41,259 nucleotides of DNA from Deltaproteobacteria bacterium (lineage in GTDB: Bacteria; Myxococcota_A; UBA9160; SMWR01), in assembly GCA_019310965.1 (NCBI GenBank), contig JAFDDG010000051.1, forward strand, positions 1 to 41,259, read 5' to 3'. Below the pieces are notes generated by a model. The model saw only the letters and a list, made by a program, of their open reading frames with translations. It was not told the DNA's origin and made no database searches. This document shows, piece after piece, positions 34,255-41,259 of this stretch (its first letter is position 1; every line of letters begins with the position of its first letter). A program made the position numbers and the translations under genes.

Positions 34255-35346
34255 CTAATCGGGAACGACCTCCAGGGCTTCTAGATCGTCTACCGCCGCG
34301 ATCAGCCGCTGCAAGTTGGCCTCTGTGATCTTCCGGCCGTAGTTTTCCGTCGGGCAGCTCATCCAGCCAATCACCAACCCCCAGAGCGCGGACTGGCGGT
34401 GCAACAGCCAGGCGTCATCGAAGGTCGGGGCGTTGCTCACGCCTCTGCTGCGGAGCTCGTCGAGATAGAAGCGAATCAGATCGGCCTCGTGTTGCCGCCG
34501 CTGCTCGGTATCGAGTGCGGTCATGAGGAAGTAGGTGAGGTCGCGGCTGAAGCAGCCCTGCATGGTGAGCTGGAAATCCAACAGCCCCACCGTGCCGTCC
34601 GGTACCAGGTAGGTGTTGCCCAGATGGGTATCGCCGTGGAGCAGGGTTCTCGGCCCGTGTTCGAGGGCCGTCTCCTGAAGCCTCAACATGTCGGTAAACA
34701 GGGATTCGGTGGAGCGGCCCAGCGGCTCGAGCATCTCCTGGCGCCAGGGACCGGTATCCAGGTGGCCCTGAATCAGGGGCAGGATCTCTTTGAAGAAATC
34801 ATTTACGCCCCCCCCCGCCGGTGTGCAGAGCCAGGCCAGGTCATCCGCGAGGCGCGGACTCTCCCAGTACTGGGCGTGGATGACCGCCAGGTTGCGGAGC
34901 ACTGAGCGCACCTGGTCGAGCGAAATTTCCATGGTGGCATTGGGGAAGACGACATCACGCAAGCTGAGGTCTTCCATCAGGATGCCGAACTGACCACTGG
35001 CTTCATCGGCCACACCGGCAAAGGCCTGCGGTGCTTCGATCTTCAGCGTCGGTCGCAGCTCGCGATAGAACCTCACTTCTGCCGCGTACATCACGCCGGG
35101 CGCGTGGGGTGCGGTCAACATGGTCTTGAGCAGGACTCTCGCTGGCAGCCCCTGGCTCGCGCCCTCGCGGTAGTGGAGGTCGAGGACCACCCGATCGGCC
35201 GTCGAGGCGAAGCCACTCTCGCAGTTGATGGTCTCGACCACCGAGAAACCTTCGACCTCGACACCCGGACGCATGTCCGCCAGGGCTTGCGTCAGCAGGT
35301 CGGCGCTGAGGTCTTCTACGTGCTTTGGGAATTTGAGCTGTAGCAT
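34255..35346 (-). CDS. Aminoglycoside-phosphotransferase-like small-molecule kinase (APH/EcKL family)
   Basis: A 363-residue protein-kinase-like fold. Brenner's motif is LLHGDTHLGNTYL (H237, D239, N244) and the magnesium motif is GLLDFQ (D257). The ATP-binding lysine is probably K74 in VLLKTM, with ILMEDLSLRDVVF as the hinge. The length and the FWWS-less, W-rich C-terminus fit the aminoglycoside phosphotransferase/ecdysteroid-kinase-like clade found in many catabolic bacteria, where substrates are hydroxylated small molecules rather than antibiotics. The start is ATG without a strong ribosome site. It is separated by about 190 bases from the DUF385-type gene upstream on the same strand. Confidence 0.84.
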   Translation of the reverse strand: MLQLKFPKHVEDLSADLLTQALADMRPGVEVEGFSVVETINCESGFASTADRVVLDLHYREGASQGLPARVLLKTMLTAPHAPGVMYAAEVRFYRELRPTLKIEAPQAFAGVADEASGQFGILMEDLSLRDVVFPNATMEISLDQVRSVLRNLAVIHAQYWESPRLADDLAWLCTPAGGGVNDFFKEILPLIQGHLDTGPWRQEMLEPLGRSTESLFTDMLRLQETALEHGPRTLLHGDTHLGNTYLVPDGTVGLLDFQLTMQGCFSRDLTYFLMTALDTEQRRQHEADLIRFYLDELRSRGVSNAPTFDDAWLLHRQSALWGLVIGWMSCPTENYGRKITEANLQRLIAAVDDLEALEVVPD

Positions 35347-35540
35347 GGGATCGCGGGCAGCCTATCACGACCCGGTCGATGCGTCTGCCGTCACTCGGGA
35401 TCTGGGTTGGTCAGCGTCGCCGGCCGTGCGCAACCCAAGCCATCGAAATGACTGGGCATCCATGGAGCCGATGAGCGGACTGGCACCGCTGACCTACTCA
35501 GTACGAAACGCCGAAGGCTCTGAGGATTGGGCTCTCCCCA

Positions 35541-36002
35541 TCAGTCAATGCTGTGCAACACCACTACTGGCAGAACCCTCGGCTTGGATTTTTCCTGATA
35601 CGCCGCAAAACCCTTCCACTGCTCTAGCATCCAGGACCACAGGGCCTCCCTTCGCTGCCCCTCCGTGACTTCCGCCCGATAGCGCAAGCGCTCGCCAGCC
35701 TTGACGACCTCGACCTCCGGGTGTTTCAGCAAATTGTGGTACCAGGCGGGATGGGTCTTGGCGCCCCCCTTCGAGGCCAACAGCACGATCTCACCATCAT
35801 GGAACAGGCCCGGCAAGGCTGCCCGGCGCTGCGCGCCGCTGCGGGCACCGATTGTGATCAATAGAATCGTCGAAGCCCCGGTGAGACTCAGACGCCCATT
35901 GCTGAGCGCCATCAAGCGACGATCCAGCGGCGCAACGATATTCAACGTGACCCACGTCAAGAGGTGCGACGTAGCGATATTTTCGAGCAGATCATGAATC
36001 AT
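35541..36002 (-). CDS. Nitroreductase/quinone reductase family protein (Ddn/DUF385 type)
   Basis: A 153-residue split-barrel protein of the deazaflavin-dependent nitroreductase family: a short N-terminal helix, then LLITIGARSGAQRRAALPGLFHDGE and the diagnostic KGGAKTHPAWYHNLLKHPEVEV block, with RREALWSWMLEQWKGFAAYQEK near the end. Members bind F420 (as Ddn in mycobacteria) or FMN and reduce quinones or nitro compounds. The ATG at 36002 gives the usual N-terminus; an in-frame ATG at 36044 would add 14 residues and cannot be excluded. The frame is open far upstream to 36761 but not coding there. Divergent from the TauD-type gene. Confidence 0.85.
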   Translation of the reverse strand: MIHDLLENIATSHLLTWVTLNIVAPLDRRLMALSNGRLSLTGASTILLITIGARSGAQRRAALPGLFHDGEIVLLASKGGAKTHPAWYHNLLKHPEVEVVKAGERLRYRAEVTEGQRREALWSWMLEQWKGFAAYQEKSKPRVLPVVVLHSID

Positions 36003-36266
36003 TGCTATTGAGGGTAGGGCAACGACGCCGGGTTTTCCGATCATGCCCGCCGCCTTGGTTCCGGGCTCGGCAACACTTGCGCGCGACCTCACGTCGTCGG
36101 AGCCTCGGGAGAAACGCGGCGGTTGACCTCTCGGCCGCGAAAGCACGAGAATGGTCGAGGACCTACGGTTCGTCTCCTTCCCGACGAGGTCATGGCAGGT
36201 GCGGATGCGTGGGAATTTCCCGTGCAGCAGACGGCACGAGAACGGCTGAAAGAGGACTTCATCAGC

Positions 36267-37043
36267 ATGGAAATCCAGCAGCTCAATGGACACATCGGCG
36301 CACGAGTAACCGGCGTCGAAACGGGTCACGCCCTGGCTGACAGCACGCTGGCTGAACTGCAAACCGCAGTCTGGCGGCACCATGTGCTGGTCGTCCCCAC
36401 AGACGGACTCACTCCACGGCAGTTGCTCACCCTGAGCGAGCAATTCGGTACACCCGAGGATCACGCCACCTCCTACCACCAACTCATGGAAGAGTTCCCC
36501 CATATCGTGGTGCTGGATTCGACCAGCGACAGCCGCTCGGATACCTGGCATGGGGACGAAACCTTCCTGCCTCGGCCGCCCATCCTCAACCTGCTCTACG
36601 GCCACAGAATTCCCGCCCACGGCGGCGAGACCGCATTCCTGAGCACAGCGGCCGCCTACGATGCCCTCTCCGATGGCATGCAAAAGCTGCTGGGCGAACT
36701 CACCGCCCTGCACGACCTGGCCATGACCCTGGACTGGGCCTGGCGACGCGGCCAGGAGCATGTGGAGGCTATGGCACAGCTACTACTGGATGAGCGTCGT
36801 ACCTCCCATCCGGTGGTAATGACACACCCGGAAACCGGCCGTAAGTGGCTCAATGTGAACAGCACCTATACGCGGTTCATCGAAAACATTCCGCCACTGG
36901 AGAGCGAGGCCCTGCTCGGTTTCTTGTACCAGCATATGCAACAGCCGGAATTCACCTATCGGCATCGCTGGCAGACGCAGGATCTGGTGATCTGGGACCA
37001 GCGCGGCTCACAGCATTATGGCGTTCTCGACTATGACGACTAG
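36267..37043 (+). CDS. TauD/TfdA family dioxygenase ended early by an in-frame amber codon
   Basis: A 258-residue Fe(II)/2-oxoglutarate dioxygenase. It has the N-terminal IGARVTGVETGHALAD, the HxD iron motif in TWHGDETF, LLYGHRIPAHGGETAF, HPVVMTHPETGRKWLNVN, and the distal His in QHYGVLDYDD. The frame stops at TAG (37041-37043) exactly where the family's conserved Arg-rich segment should follow. In-frame after the TAG come codons for RVMHRVSITPAEA and then a TAG at 37083-37085. Comparison with CERRVMYR in the remnant at 177-593 shows the TAG replaces one residue just before the 2-oxoglutarate-binding Arg. The product as written should be inactive. ATG 36267 is the start; upstream open codons are not coding. 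Confidence 0.78.
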   Translation: MEIQQLNGHIGARVTGVETGHALADSTLAELQTAVWRHHVLVVPTDGLTPRQLLTLSEQFGTPEDHATSYHQLMEEFPHIVVLDSTSDSRSDTWHGDETFLPRPPILNLLYGHRIPAHGGETAFLSTAAAYDALSDGMQKLLGELTALHDLAMTLDWAWRRGQEHVEAMAQLLLDERRTSHPVVMTHPETGRKWLNVNSTYTRFIENIPPLESEALLGFLYQHMQQPEFTYRHRWQTQDLVIWDQRGSQHYGVLDYDD

Positions 37044-37183
37044 CGCGTGATGCACCGGGTTTCCATCACGCCGGCTGAGGCATAGCGGAAGATCTCATCG
37101 CGCACATCGCATGGGATGCGGGGCCGCACGCTGCCCGCGGTTGTCTCGATGATCAGCTCCCGGATCTGGTGGGCTGTCGCCAT
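37040..37183 (-). CDS. Possible small ORF, antisense to the dioxygenase 3' end
   Basis: A 47-residue frame starting at ATG 37183 with GGAGGA eight bases upstream. It contains an amphipathic stretch (HQIRELIIETTAGSVRPRIP) and RDEIFRYASAGVMETR. Its last third is antisense to the read-through part of the dioxygenase, so that part at least may be fortuitous; the first two thirds lie in otherwise empty DNA and could be a fragment of another gene. No known family is recognised. The ribosome site is the main support. Confidence 0.25.
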   Translation of the reverse strand: MATAHQIRELIIETTAGSVRPRIPCDVRDEIFRYASAGVMETRCITR

Positions 37184-37408
37184 CGAAAGGTCCTCCGTGG
37201 TCGGTGGACACGGAGACCTTCCGGTCAGAACCCGCTTCGATCTGCGCCGCAGACGCCGTCGGCGACAGATTCCCAGCGAAGAGTGCACGACATCCGTCCC
37301 TCGAGGTCGCCAGCCTCGCGTCGCTGCCACAGTCCCATGGACACCGGTCCGCATGCAAGTTTTCCCGTCTATCATGGTGGCTCGAACTGCTCGTGGAGGA
37401 ATCTACCC
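37086..37408. other. Intergenic region before the sulfatase
   Basis: Apart from the possible small minus-strand frame ending inside it, this 323-base stretch has no supported gene. Frames on the plus strand are Arg-rich and low-complexity. It should hold the sulfatase promoter, but I cannot point to a convincing -35/-10 pair. Confidence 0.35.
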
Positions 37409-38914
37409 ATGTGTTCCTGGAGATCGTGGACCGGCTGCCTCGTAGCTGCGGTTCTCATCCCGCTCGTCGGGGCCGCTGCGGAGCGGCCCAACGTCGTGAT
37501 TCTGCTGGCAGATGACCTCGGCTGGGCCGACGTCGGGTATCACGGGAGCGACATCGAGACGCCCAACATCGATGCACTCGCCGCAGGAGGTGTTCGGCTC
37601 GAGCGGCTGTATGTCTCGCCGATCTGCACGCCCACCCGGGCGGCGCTGATGACCGGGCGCGACTCGCTTCGGCTGGGCGTCGCGTACTTCCCGCTCATGA
37701 CCTGGTCGAACAAGGCGGTCTCGCCGAAGGAGCGCCTCCTCTCCCAGGAGTTCCAGGCGGCCGGGTACCAGACGGGCATGGTGGGCAAGTGGCATCTGGG
37801 CCATACGCTCGAGATCCAAGCGCCGAACGCGCGGGGGTTCGACGACTACTTCGGGCACCTCCATACCGAGGTCAAGTACTGGGAGCACACCGCCCCCGGA
37901 GGCGGGCATGATCTTCAGCACAACGGGAAGTCGGTGCGCCGCGAGGGACGCTACCTGACCGACGTGCACGGCGAGGAGGCGGCGCGCTTCATCAAGGAGC
38001 GTGACCGCTCGCGGCCTTTCTTTTTGTACGTGCCGTTCCTTGCGCCGCACAGCCCGATGGAGGCGCCGAAGGAGCTCGTCGCGAAGTACGCGCGCCGGGC
38101 CGACCCGGTGCAGCGCGTGTACGCGGCCATGGTCGACTCCATGGACCAGGCCGTCGGCGTGATCCTCGACACGCTCGAGAGTGAGGGGCTGACGGAGAGC
38201 ACGATCGTGGTCTTCCTCTCGGACAACGGCGGTCCGCTCATGTCGGGCGCCCAGAACACGCCGCTCCGCGGCGGAAAAATGACCACCTTCGAGGGCGGCG
38301 TGCGTGCCGTGGGGATGATCCGCTGGCCCGGGAAGCTCGCGGCGGGCAACGTCAGCGAACAATTCGTGTCGGTGATGGACCTCTACCCGAGCCTGGCCCG
38401 GGCGGCTGGCGTTCCGCTCGGGAACGAGCGCCCGCTCGACGGGCGAGACCAGTGGGATGCCCTCTCCGAGGGGCGAAGCGAGCCGCGAGGCGGAGACCTC
38501 TTCTTCACCGCGGAATCGCCGACCCGCGACCCGTACCAGGTCGCGGTGATCTCGGGCCGCTGGAAGCTCATCCAGCAGATCGACCGCCAACAGACCTCGA
38601 TGACCGTGAAGAACATGCTCTTCGACATCGAGGCCGACCCTTTTGAGAAGAGCGACGTCTCGGCCGCGAACCCGGAGCGCGTCGCCGACCTGGCCGAGCG
38701 GATCCGGGCCTGGCGCGGGCTGCACCCGGTTGCGGGCCAGCATGTCGAGATCGCGCCGAACCCCGGCTGGCGCAGCCCGAAGGACTGGGCCGCCGCGCTG
38801 TTGCCCGCCGACGAGACGATCCTCGAGACCGGTCCGATCTACCAGCAACAGGAGACCGTGCTCGAGAACCTTCAGAAGGGCTACGGAGACCGGGGACGCG
38901 TCGATGTGGACTGA
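37409..38914 (+). CDS. Secreted sulfatase, formylglycine-dependent
   Basis: A 501-residue type I sulfatase, arylsulfatase A/B-like. A leader (GCLVAAVLIPLVGAAA) indicates export. The metal-binding VVILLADDLGWADVGYHGS supplies two Asp residues. The maturation motif CxPxR is C73-T-P-T-R followed by AALMTGR, so C73 should be converted to formylglycine. Further family blocks are GMVGKWHLGH, YVPFLAPHSPMEAP, VVFLSDNGGP and RWKLIQQI. GGAGGA lies eight bases before the ATG. The reaction is sulfate-ester hydrolysis; sulfated polysaccharides or sterol/aryl sulfates are candidates. The modifying enzyme is not encoded nearby. Family assignment is firm, substrate unknown. Confidence 0.92.
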   Translation: MCSWRSWTGCLVAAVLIPLVGAAAERPNVVILLADDLGWADVGYHGSDIETPNIDALAAGGVRLERLYVSPICTPTRAALMTGRDSLRLGVAYFPLMTWSNKAVSPKERLLSQEFQAAGYQTGMVGKWHLGHTLEIQAPNARGFDDYFGHLHTEVKYWEHTAPGGGHDLQHNGKSVRREGRYLTDVHGEEAARFIKERDRSRPFFLYVPFLAPHSPMEAPKELVAKYARRADPVQRVYAAMVDSMDQAVGVILDTLESEGLTESTIVVFLSDNGGPLMSGAQNTPLRGGKMTTFEGGVRAVGMIRWPGKLAAGNVSEQFVSVMDLYPSLARAAGVPLGNERPLDGRDQWDALSEGRSEPRGGDLFFTAESPTRDPYQVAVISGRWKLIQQIDRQQTSMTVKNMLFDIEADPFEKSDVSAANPERVADLAERIRAWRGLHPVAGQHVEIAPNPGWRSPKDWAAALLPADETILETGPIYQQQETVLENLQKGYGDRGRVDVD

Positions 38915-39032
38915 TCGGGTGAACGGTGGGTGCCTTCTTCACGCTCCGGCCCCTCGACGAGTTGTTGCCTTCCCACGGGCGGAAATACCCGCCTGTTGCG
39001 GAGGGTTTCGGGATTCCGCGCCGGTCAACTAG

Positions 39033-39869
39033 ATGGGAGATGCAGTGAGCGACAACATTTGCTTCGAGACCGATGGCGCCGTCGCCATCATCACGATCGA
39101 TCGCTTCGACGAGGCGAGAAACGCGATCAGCATTCCGGTTGGAATCGAGCTCTACGAAGCCCTTCGACGGTTCGAGCGAGACGAAGCCCTGTCGGTGGCC
39201 GTGCTCACGGGTGACGGCGGTGTCTTCTGCGCCGGATTCGACCTGAAGTACTACGCCCGAATTCGAAGTGGCGAGGCGCGCGGCGTGGCCGCAAGCGAGG
39301 TTCCGGACGGCTGCCACAGCATGGGTCCGACGCGAATCGTCCTCGACAAGCCCGTGATCGCCGCCATCGAGGGCTACGCCGTGGCCGGTGGACTCGAGCT
39401 CGCTTGCTGGTGCGACATGCGCGTAGCTGCACGCGACGCCGCATTCGGCGTCTACTGCCGGCGCTGGGGGATGCCGCTTGCGGACGGCGGCACGGTGAGA
39501 CTCACGCGCATCGTCGGCCAGGGCCACGCGCTCGACATGATCCTCACCGGGCGCGGAGTCTCCGGAGACGAGGCGAAGCAGATGGGGCTCGTGCAACGGC
39601 TCACCGAGCCGGGGAAGGCGCTCGAGGAGGCGGTAGCGCTCGCCCAACACATCGCGGCTTTTCCACAGGGCGCACTACGCTGCGACAGACGCTCGACACT
39701 GGAGCAGTGGTGCCTTCCGGAGCTCGATGCGGTCACGAACGAGGTTCGCCTTGCCATGTCGGTCTACGAGACCGACCCCATTGCACACGAGCAGGGCGTT
39801 CAGGGCTTCGTAGAGGGCGATGGAAGGCACGGAAGGCTCGCCGATGGGACGGAGATGTCGGAGCTCTAG
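39033..39869 (+). CDS. Enoyl-CoA hydratase/isomerase (crotonase) family protein
   Basis: A 278-residue crotonase-fold protein. The CoA-binding and oxyanion blocks are readable: AVLTGDGGVFCAGFDLKYYA (first oxyanion NH) and KPVIAAIEGYAVAGGLELACWCDMRVAA (second oxyanion region). The catalytic region is FGVYCRRWGMPLADGGTVRL: the acidic residue usual for hydratases (Glu) is replaced, with Arg-Trp-Gly present, as in many divergent paralogues, so hydratase activity is uncertain. LTGRGVSGDEAKQMGLVQRL follows. ATG at 39033 is used; GTG at 39045 is an alternative with GGGAGA just upstream. It stands 118 bases after the sulfatase. Confidence 0.87.
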   Translation: MGDAVSDNICFETDGAVAIITIDRFDEARNAISIPVGIELYEALRRFERDEALSVAVLTGDGGVFCAGFDLKYYARIRSGEARGVAASEVPDGCHSMGPTRIVLDKPVIAAIEGYAVAGGLELACWCDMRVAARDAAFGVYCRRWGMPLADGGTVRLTRIVGQGHALDMILTGRGVSGDEAKQMGLVQRLTEPGKALEEAVALAQHIAAFPQGALRCDRRSTLEQWCLPELDAVTNEVRLAMSVYETDPIAHEQGVQGFVEGDGRHGRLADGTEMSEL

Positions 39870-40516
39870 TCCGGCGTCGTTCGTTTCCCGACGGCGCCGG
39901 GTTGGTGGCCTGCGCCTGCGGGACTGCTTCGCAATGAAGGCGTTGGGTTGTAGAAGCCCTCGCGAGCGATCTTTGGTGGGATCACCGCGGAATGAGGGCC
40001 TCTAAAAGTAGATGGAGCTGCGTGCGATCGATCGACGATTGGCGCGAACGGGTGATCTGGGCGCTTCGCATTTGCTTCCGAGACGAATCCCGGCTCGCAA
40101 CTGGGCCAGGCAAGTATGGAGCCGACGAGCGGATTCGAACCGCGGACCTGCTCGTTACGAGGCAGTTGAGGGGTTCTTCCGCCGGTGTCCGCTGGCGTCC
40201 GCAAGCGTTCGCCACGATGCGCCCGAATTCGCTCCCGTTGCTTCACCGTTGCTGTCACATCAGCGTCGAAGCCCGTGGCTCGGGCGGCTTCAGGGCACGC
40301 GTGGAATCGGCCCGCATGGGGCCCGATTCGCTCGCCCGCTTCCCGGTTGACGGGATGGCTCCTCATAGGCCACAAGGGAGACGACACTCCTTCTTCCTAT
40401 CGAAGGCGGAGTGCTCCTCGCGGTGATCGGAGACAAGTGGGTCCGAGGGAAGAGAGCGCGAGTACGACTGATTCGGTGTAGCGTCGTCACGCGACACGAA
40501 CCCAGGAGGGATTGGC
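39870..40516. other. Long intergenic region holding a tRNA fragment
   Basis: This 647-base gap between the crotonase and the truncated luciferase-like gene contains no supported protein gene. Frames on both strands read through the tRNA fragment and give the well-known spurious tRNA-derived peptide (ERIRTADLLV on the plus strand). Two GTCCGC copies lie ten bases apart at 40187-40202, beside the tRNA fragment. No integrase is visible. Confidence 0.45.
40117..40160 (-). other. 3' half of a tRNA-Thr(CGU) gene, candidate attachment site
   Basis: On the minus strand, 44 bases match positions 33-76 of a bacterial tRNA-Thr: U33, anticodon CGT, AA, the 3' side of the anticodon stem (CGAGC), five-base variable loop (AGGTC), T-arm with TTCGAAT, acceptor 3' strand (CGTCGGC), discriminator and encoded CCA. 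The length is exactly that expected. T-stem pair 49-65 is mismatched (C-U). Upstream of U33 the sequence (CAACTGCC) does not pair with CGAGC, and no D-arm or 5' acceptor strand follows, so the gene is not intact. Identity starting in the anticodon loop is the usual footprint of tyrosine-recombinase integration into a tRNA gene. Confidence 0.72.
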
Positions 40517-41246
40517 GTGAGGTTTTCGATCGGCGAGTCGATGTGCGATGTCGAGCAATACATTCCGCTGGCCAAGGCCGCCGAGGAGGCGGGCTTCTCG
40601 ACCTTCTCTCTTGGCGACAGCATCTTCTACCCGGAAGTCGCGGTGGGGACGTATCCCTATACCACCACCGGGGACCGCAGCTTCCTCGACGGAGCCCCCT
40701 TCCTCGACCCCTTCCACCTCCAAGCAAGTGAGCTCCCTCGCGGTACTCACCAAGGAGCGATTCGCCCTCGGCGTCGGTCTCAGCCCGTGGATCGAAGACT
40801 TCCAGGGCACCCACCAGGATTGGGCGTCTCGTGGCCCTCGTATGGACGAGATGATCCAGATCATCCGAGGCTTCATGACGGGCGAGTATTTCTCGTGGAA
40901 GAGCGACTACTACGACATTCCGAGTGCGAAGCTCTGTCCCGTACCCTCGAAGTGCCCGCCCATCATCATGGGCGGCCACAGCAAGCCCGCCTATCGGCGC
41001 GCGGCCCGGTACGCCGACGGCTTCAGCTTCATCAGCCTGACCGAAGAAGACCTCGTCGAGCGACTCGCCTATATCAACGGACTTCGCAAGGAGTACGGGC
41101 GCGACAAGGAGCCCTTCTACGTGCTTGCCGGACTCGCCACCGTGCAAGGCCGTGACGACATCCTGCGCGTCGAGGAGCTCGGCGTGACGGATCTCTCGGT
41201 GTGCTACCGCAACCCCTATGAACCGGACGAGGTGACGCTCCAGTAA
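40517..41246 (+). pseudogene. Luciferase-like monooxygenase with internal out-of-frame deletion
   Basis: The gene starts at GTG 40517 with AGGAGG about eight bases upstream. The first frame gives RFSIGESMCDVEQYIPLAKA, GDSIFYPEVAVGTYPYT and FLDGAPFLDPF, a luciferase-like (F420/FMN) start. The family then continues in another frame with SKQVSSLAVLTKERFALG, VGLSPWIEDF, PPIIMGGHSKPAYRRAARYADG and ends at 41246. Between FLDPF and KQVSSL the family normally has about 30 residues (a beta strand and helix of the barrel) that are absent here. The lesion is at about 40712-40722: a deletion whose length is not a multiple of three. The product would be non-functional. Confidence 0.75.
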
Positions 41247-41259
41247 AAGCTCGACTGGG

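Noticed and set aside
37041..37043. Amber codon decoded as pyrrolysine or by a suppressor
   Set aside because: Nothing in the window (no pyl genes, no downstream structure that I can see) supports recoding; mutation or sequencing error is simpler.
40117..40200. Complete tRNA-Thr gene
   Set aside because: Only positions 33-76 are present; the anticodon stem does not pair and there is no D-arm or 5' acceptor strand.
39992..40426. Plus-strand frame containing ERIRTADLLVTRQL
   Set aside because: This peptide is the translation of the antisense of a tRNA 3' half and is a familiar spurious annotation.
1..41259. CRISPR array, toxin-antitoxin pair, restriction or other defence system, PKS/NRPS cluster, riboswitch
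   Set aside because: No regularly spaced repeats, no recognisable defence or biosynthetic megaenzyme domains, and no leader resembling a known riboswitch were seen on either strand.

Overview
The window is GC-rich, gene-dense bacterial DNA. Many predicted proteins carry signal peptides or lipoboxes, one has a DUF4136-type lipoprotein fold and one has a C-terminal sorting-like tail, so the host is Gram-negative. The gene content is dominated by flavin, nitroreductase-fold, 2-oxoglutarate-dioxygenase, VOC, PrpD and crotonase enzymes. This catabolic profile is typical of uncultured soil or marine lineages near Myxococcota, Binatota or other former Deltaproteobacteria. That placement is an inference from gene families; no rRNA or single-copy marker in the window fixes it.

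Layout. 1-593: an IS256-type transposase remnant abutting a truncated TauD/TfdA dioxygenase. 665-8707: mostly independent genes (GH16-like secreted protein, small secreted protein, gamma-carbonic-anhydrase/PaaY-like protein, nitronate monooxygenase, small unknown, lipoprotein hydrolase, M20 peptidase, CoA-type Nudix). 8717-14158: a minus-strand run of six genes (PLP desulfhydrase-like, membrane protein, metallo-beta-lactamase fold, two VOC proteins, FAD monooxygenase). 14351-17476: TPR lipoprotein, luciferase-like monooxygenase, EthD-like unknown. 17707-21902: a plus-strand run of Baeyer-Villiger monooxygenase, nitroreductase, SnoaL-like protein and Glu/Leu-type dehydrogenase. 21899-25702: minus-strand small secreted protein, GPH/MelB-type transporter, a secreted protein built of two Cys-rich repeats, and a PHP phosphatase. 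25974-31064: FadH-like reductase, then a TetR-PrpD pair divergent from a frameshifted SnoaL-like gene across an AT-rich operator. 31370-41246: DUF4136 lipoprotein, second nitroreductase, secreted unknown, a split-barrel lipoprotein, aminoglycoside-phosphotransferase-like kinase, DUF385/Ddn-type protein, a TauD dioxygenase ended by an in-frame amber codon, sulfatase, crotonase, the 3' half of a tRNA-Thr gene, and a luciferase-like monooxygenase with an internal deletion.

The genes look like parts of oxidative catabolism of ketones, steroid- or terpenoid-like compounds, nitro compounds and sulfate esters. BVMO, nitroreductase and SnoaL-like protein form a plausible unit, as do TetR, PrpD and the second SnoaL-like protein. 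No substrate can be named from sequence alone. I see no CRISPR array, rRNA, complete tRNA, phage module, defence system, or PKS/NRPS cluster. The least ordinary observations are the displaced tRNA-Thr 3' half (a probable attachment site or island edge), the duplicated Cys-rich secreted protein, the split-barrel lipoprotein, the operator overlapping two divergent promoters, and four separately broken genes, three of them in the right-hand 11 kb.
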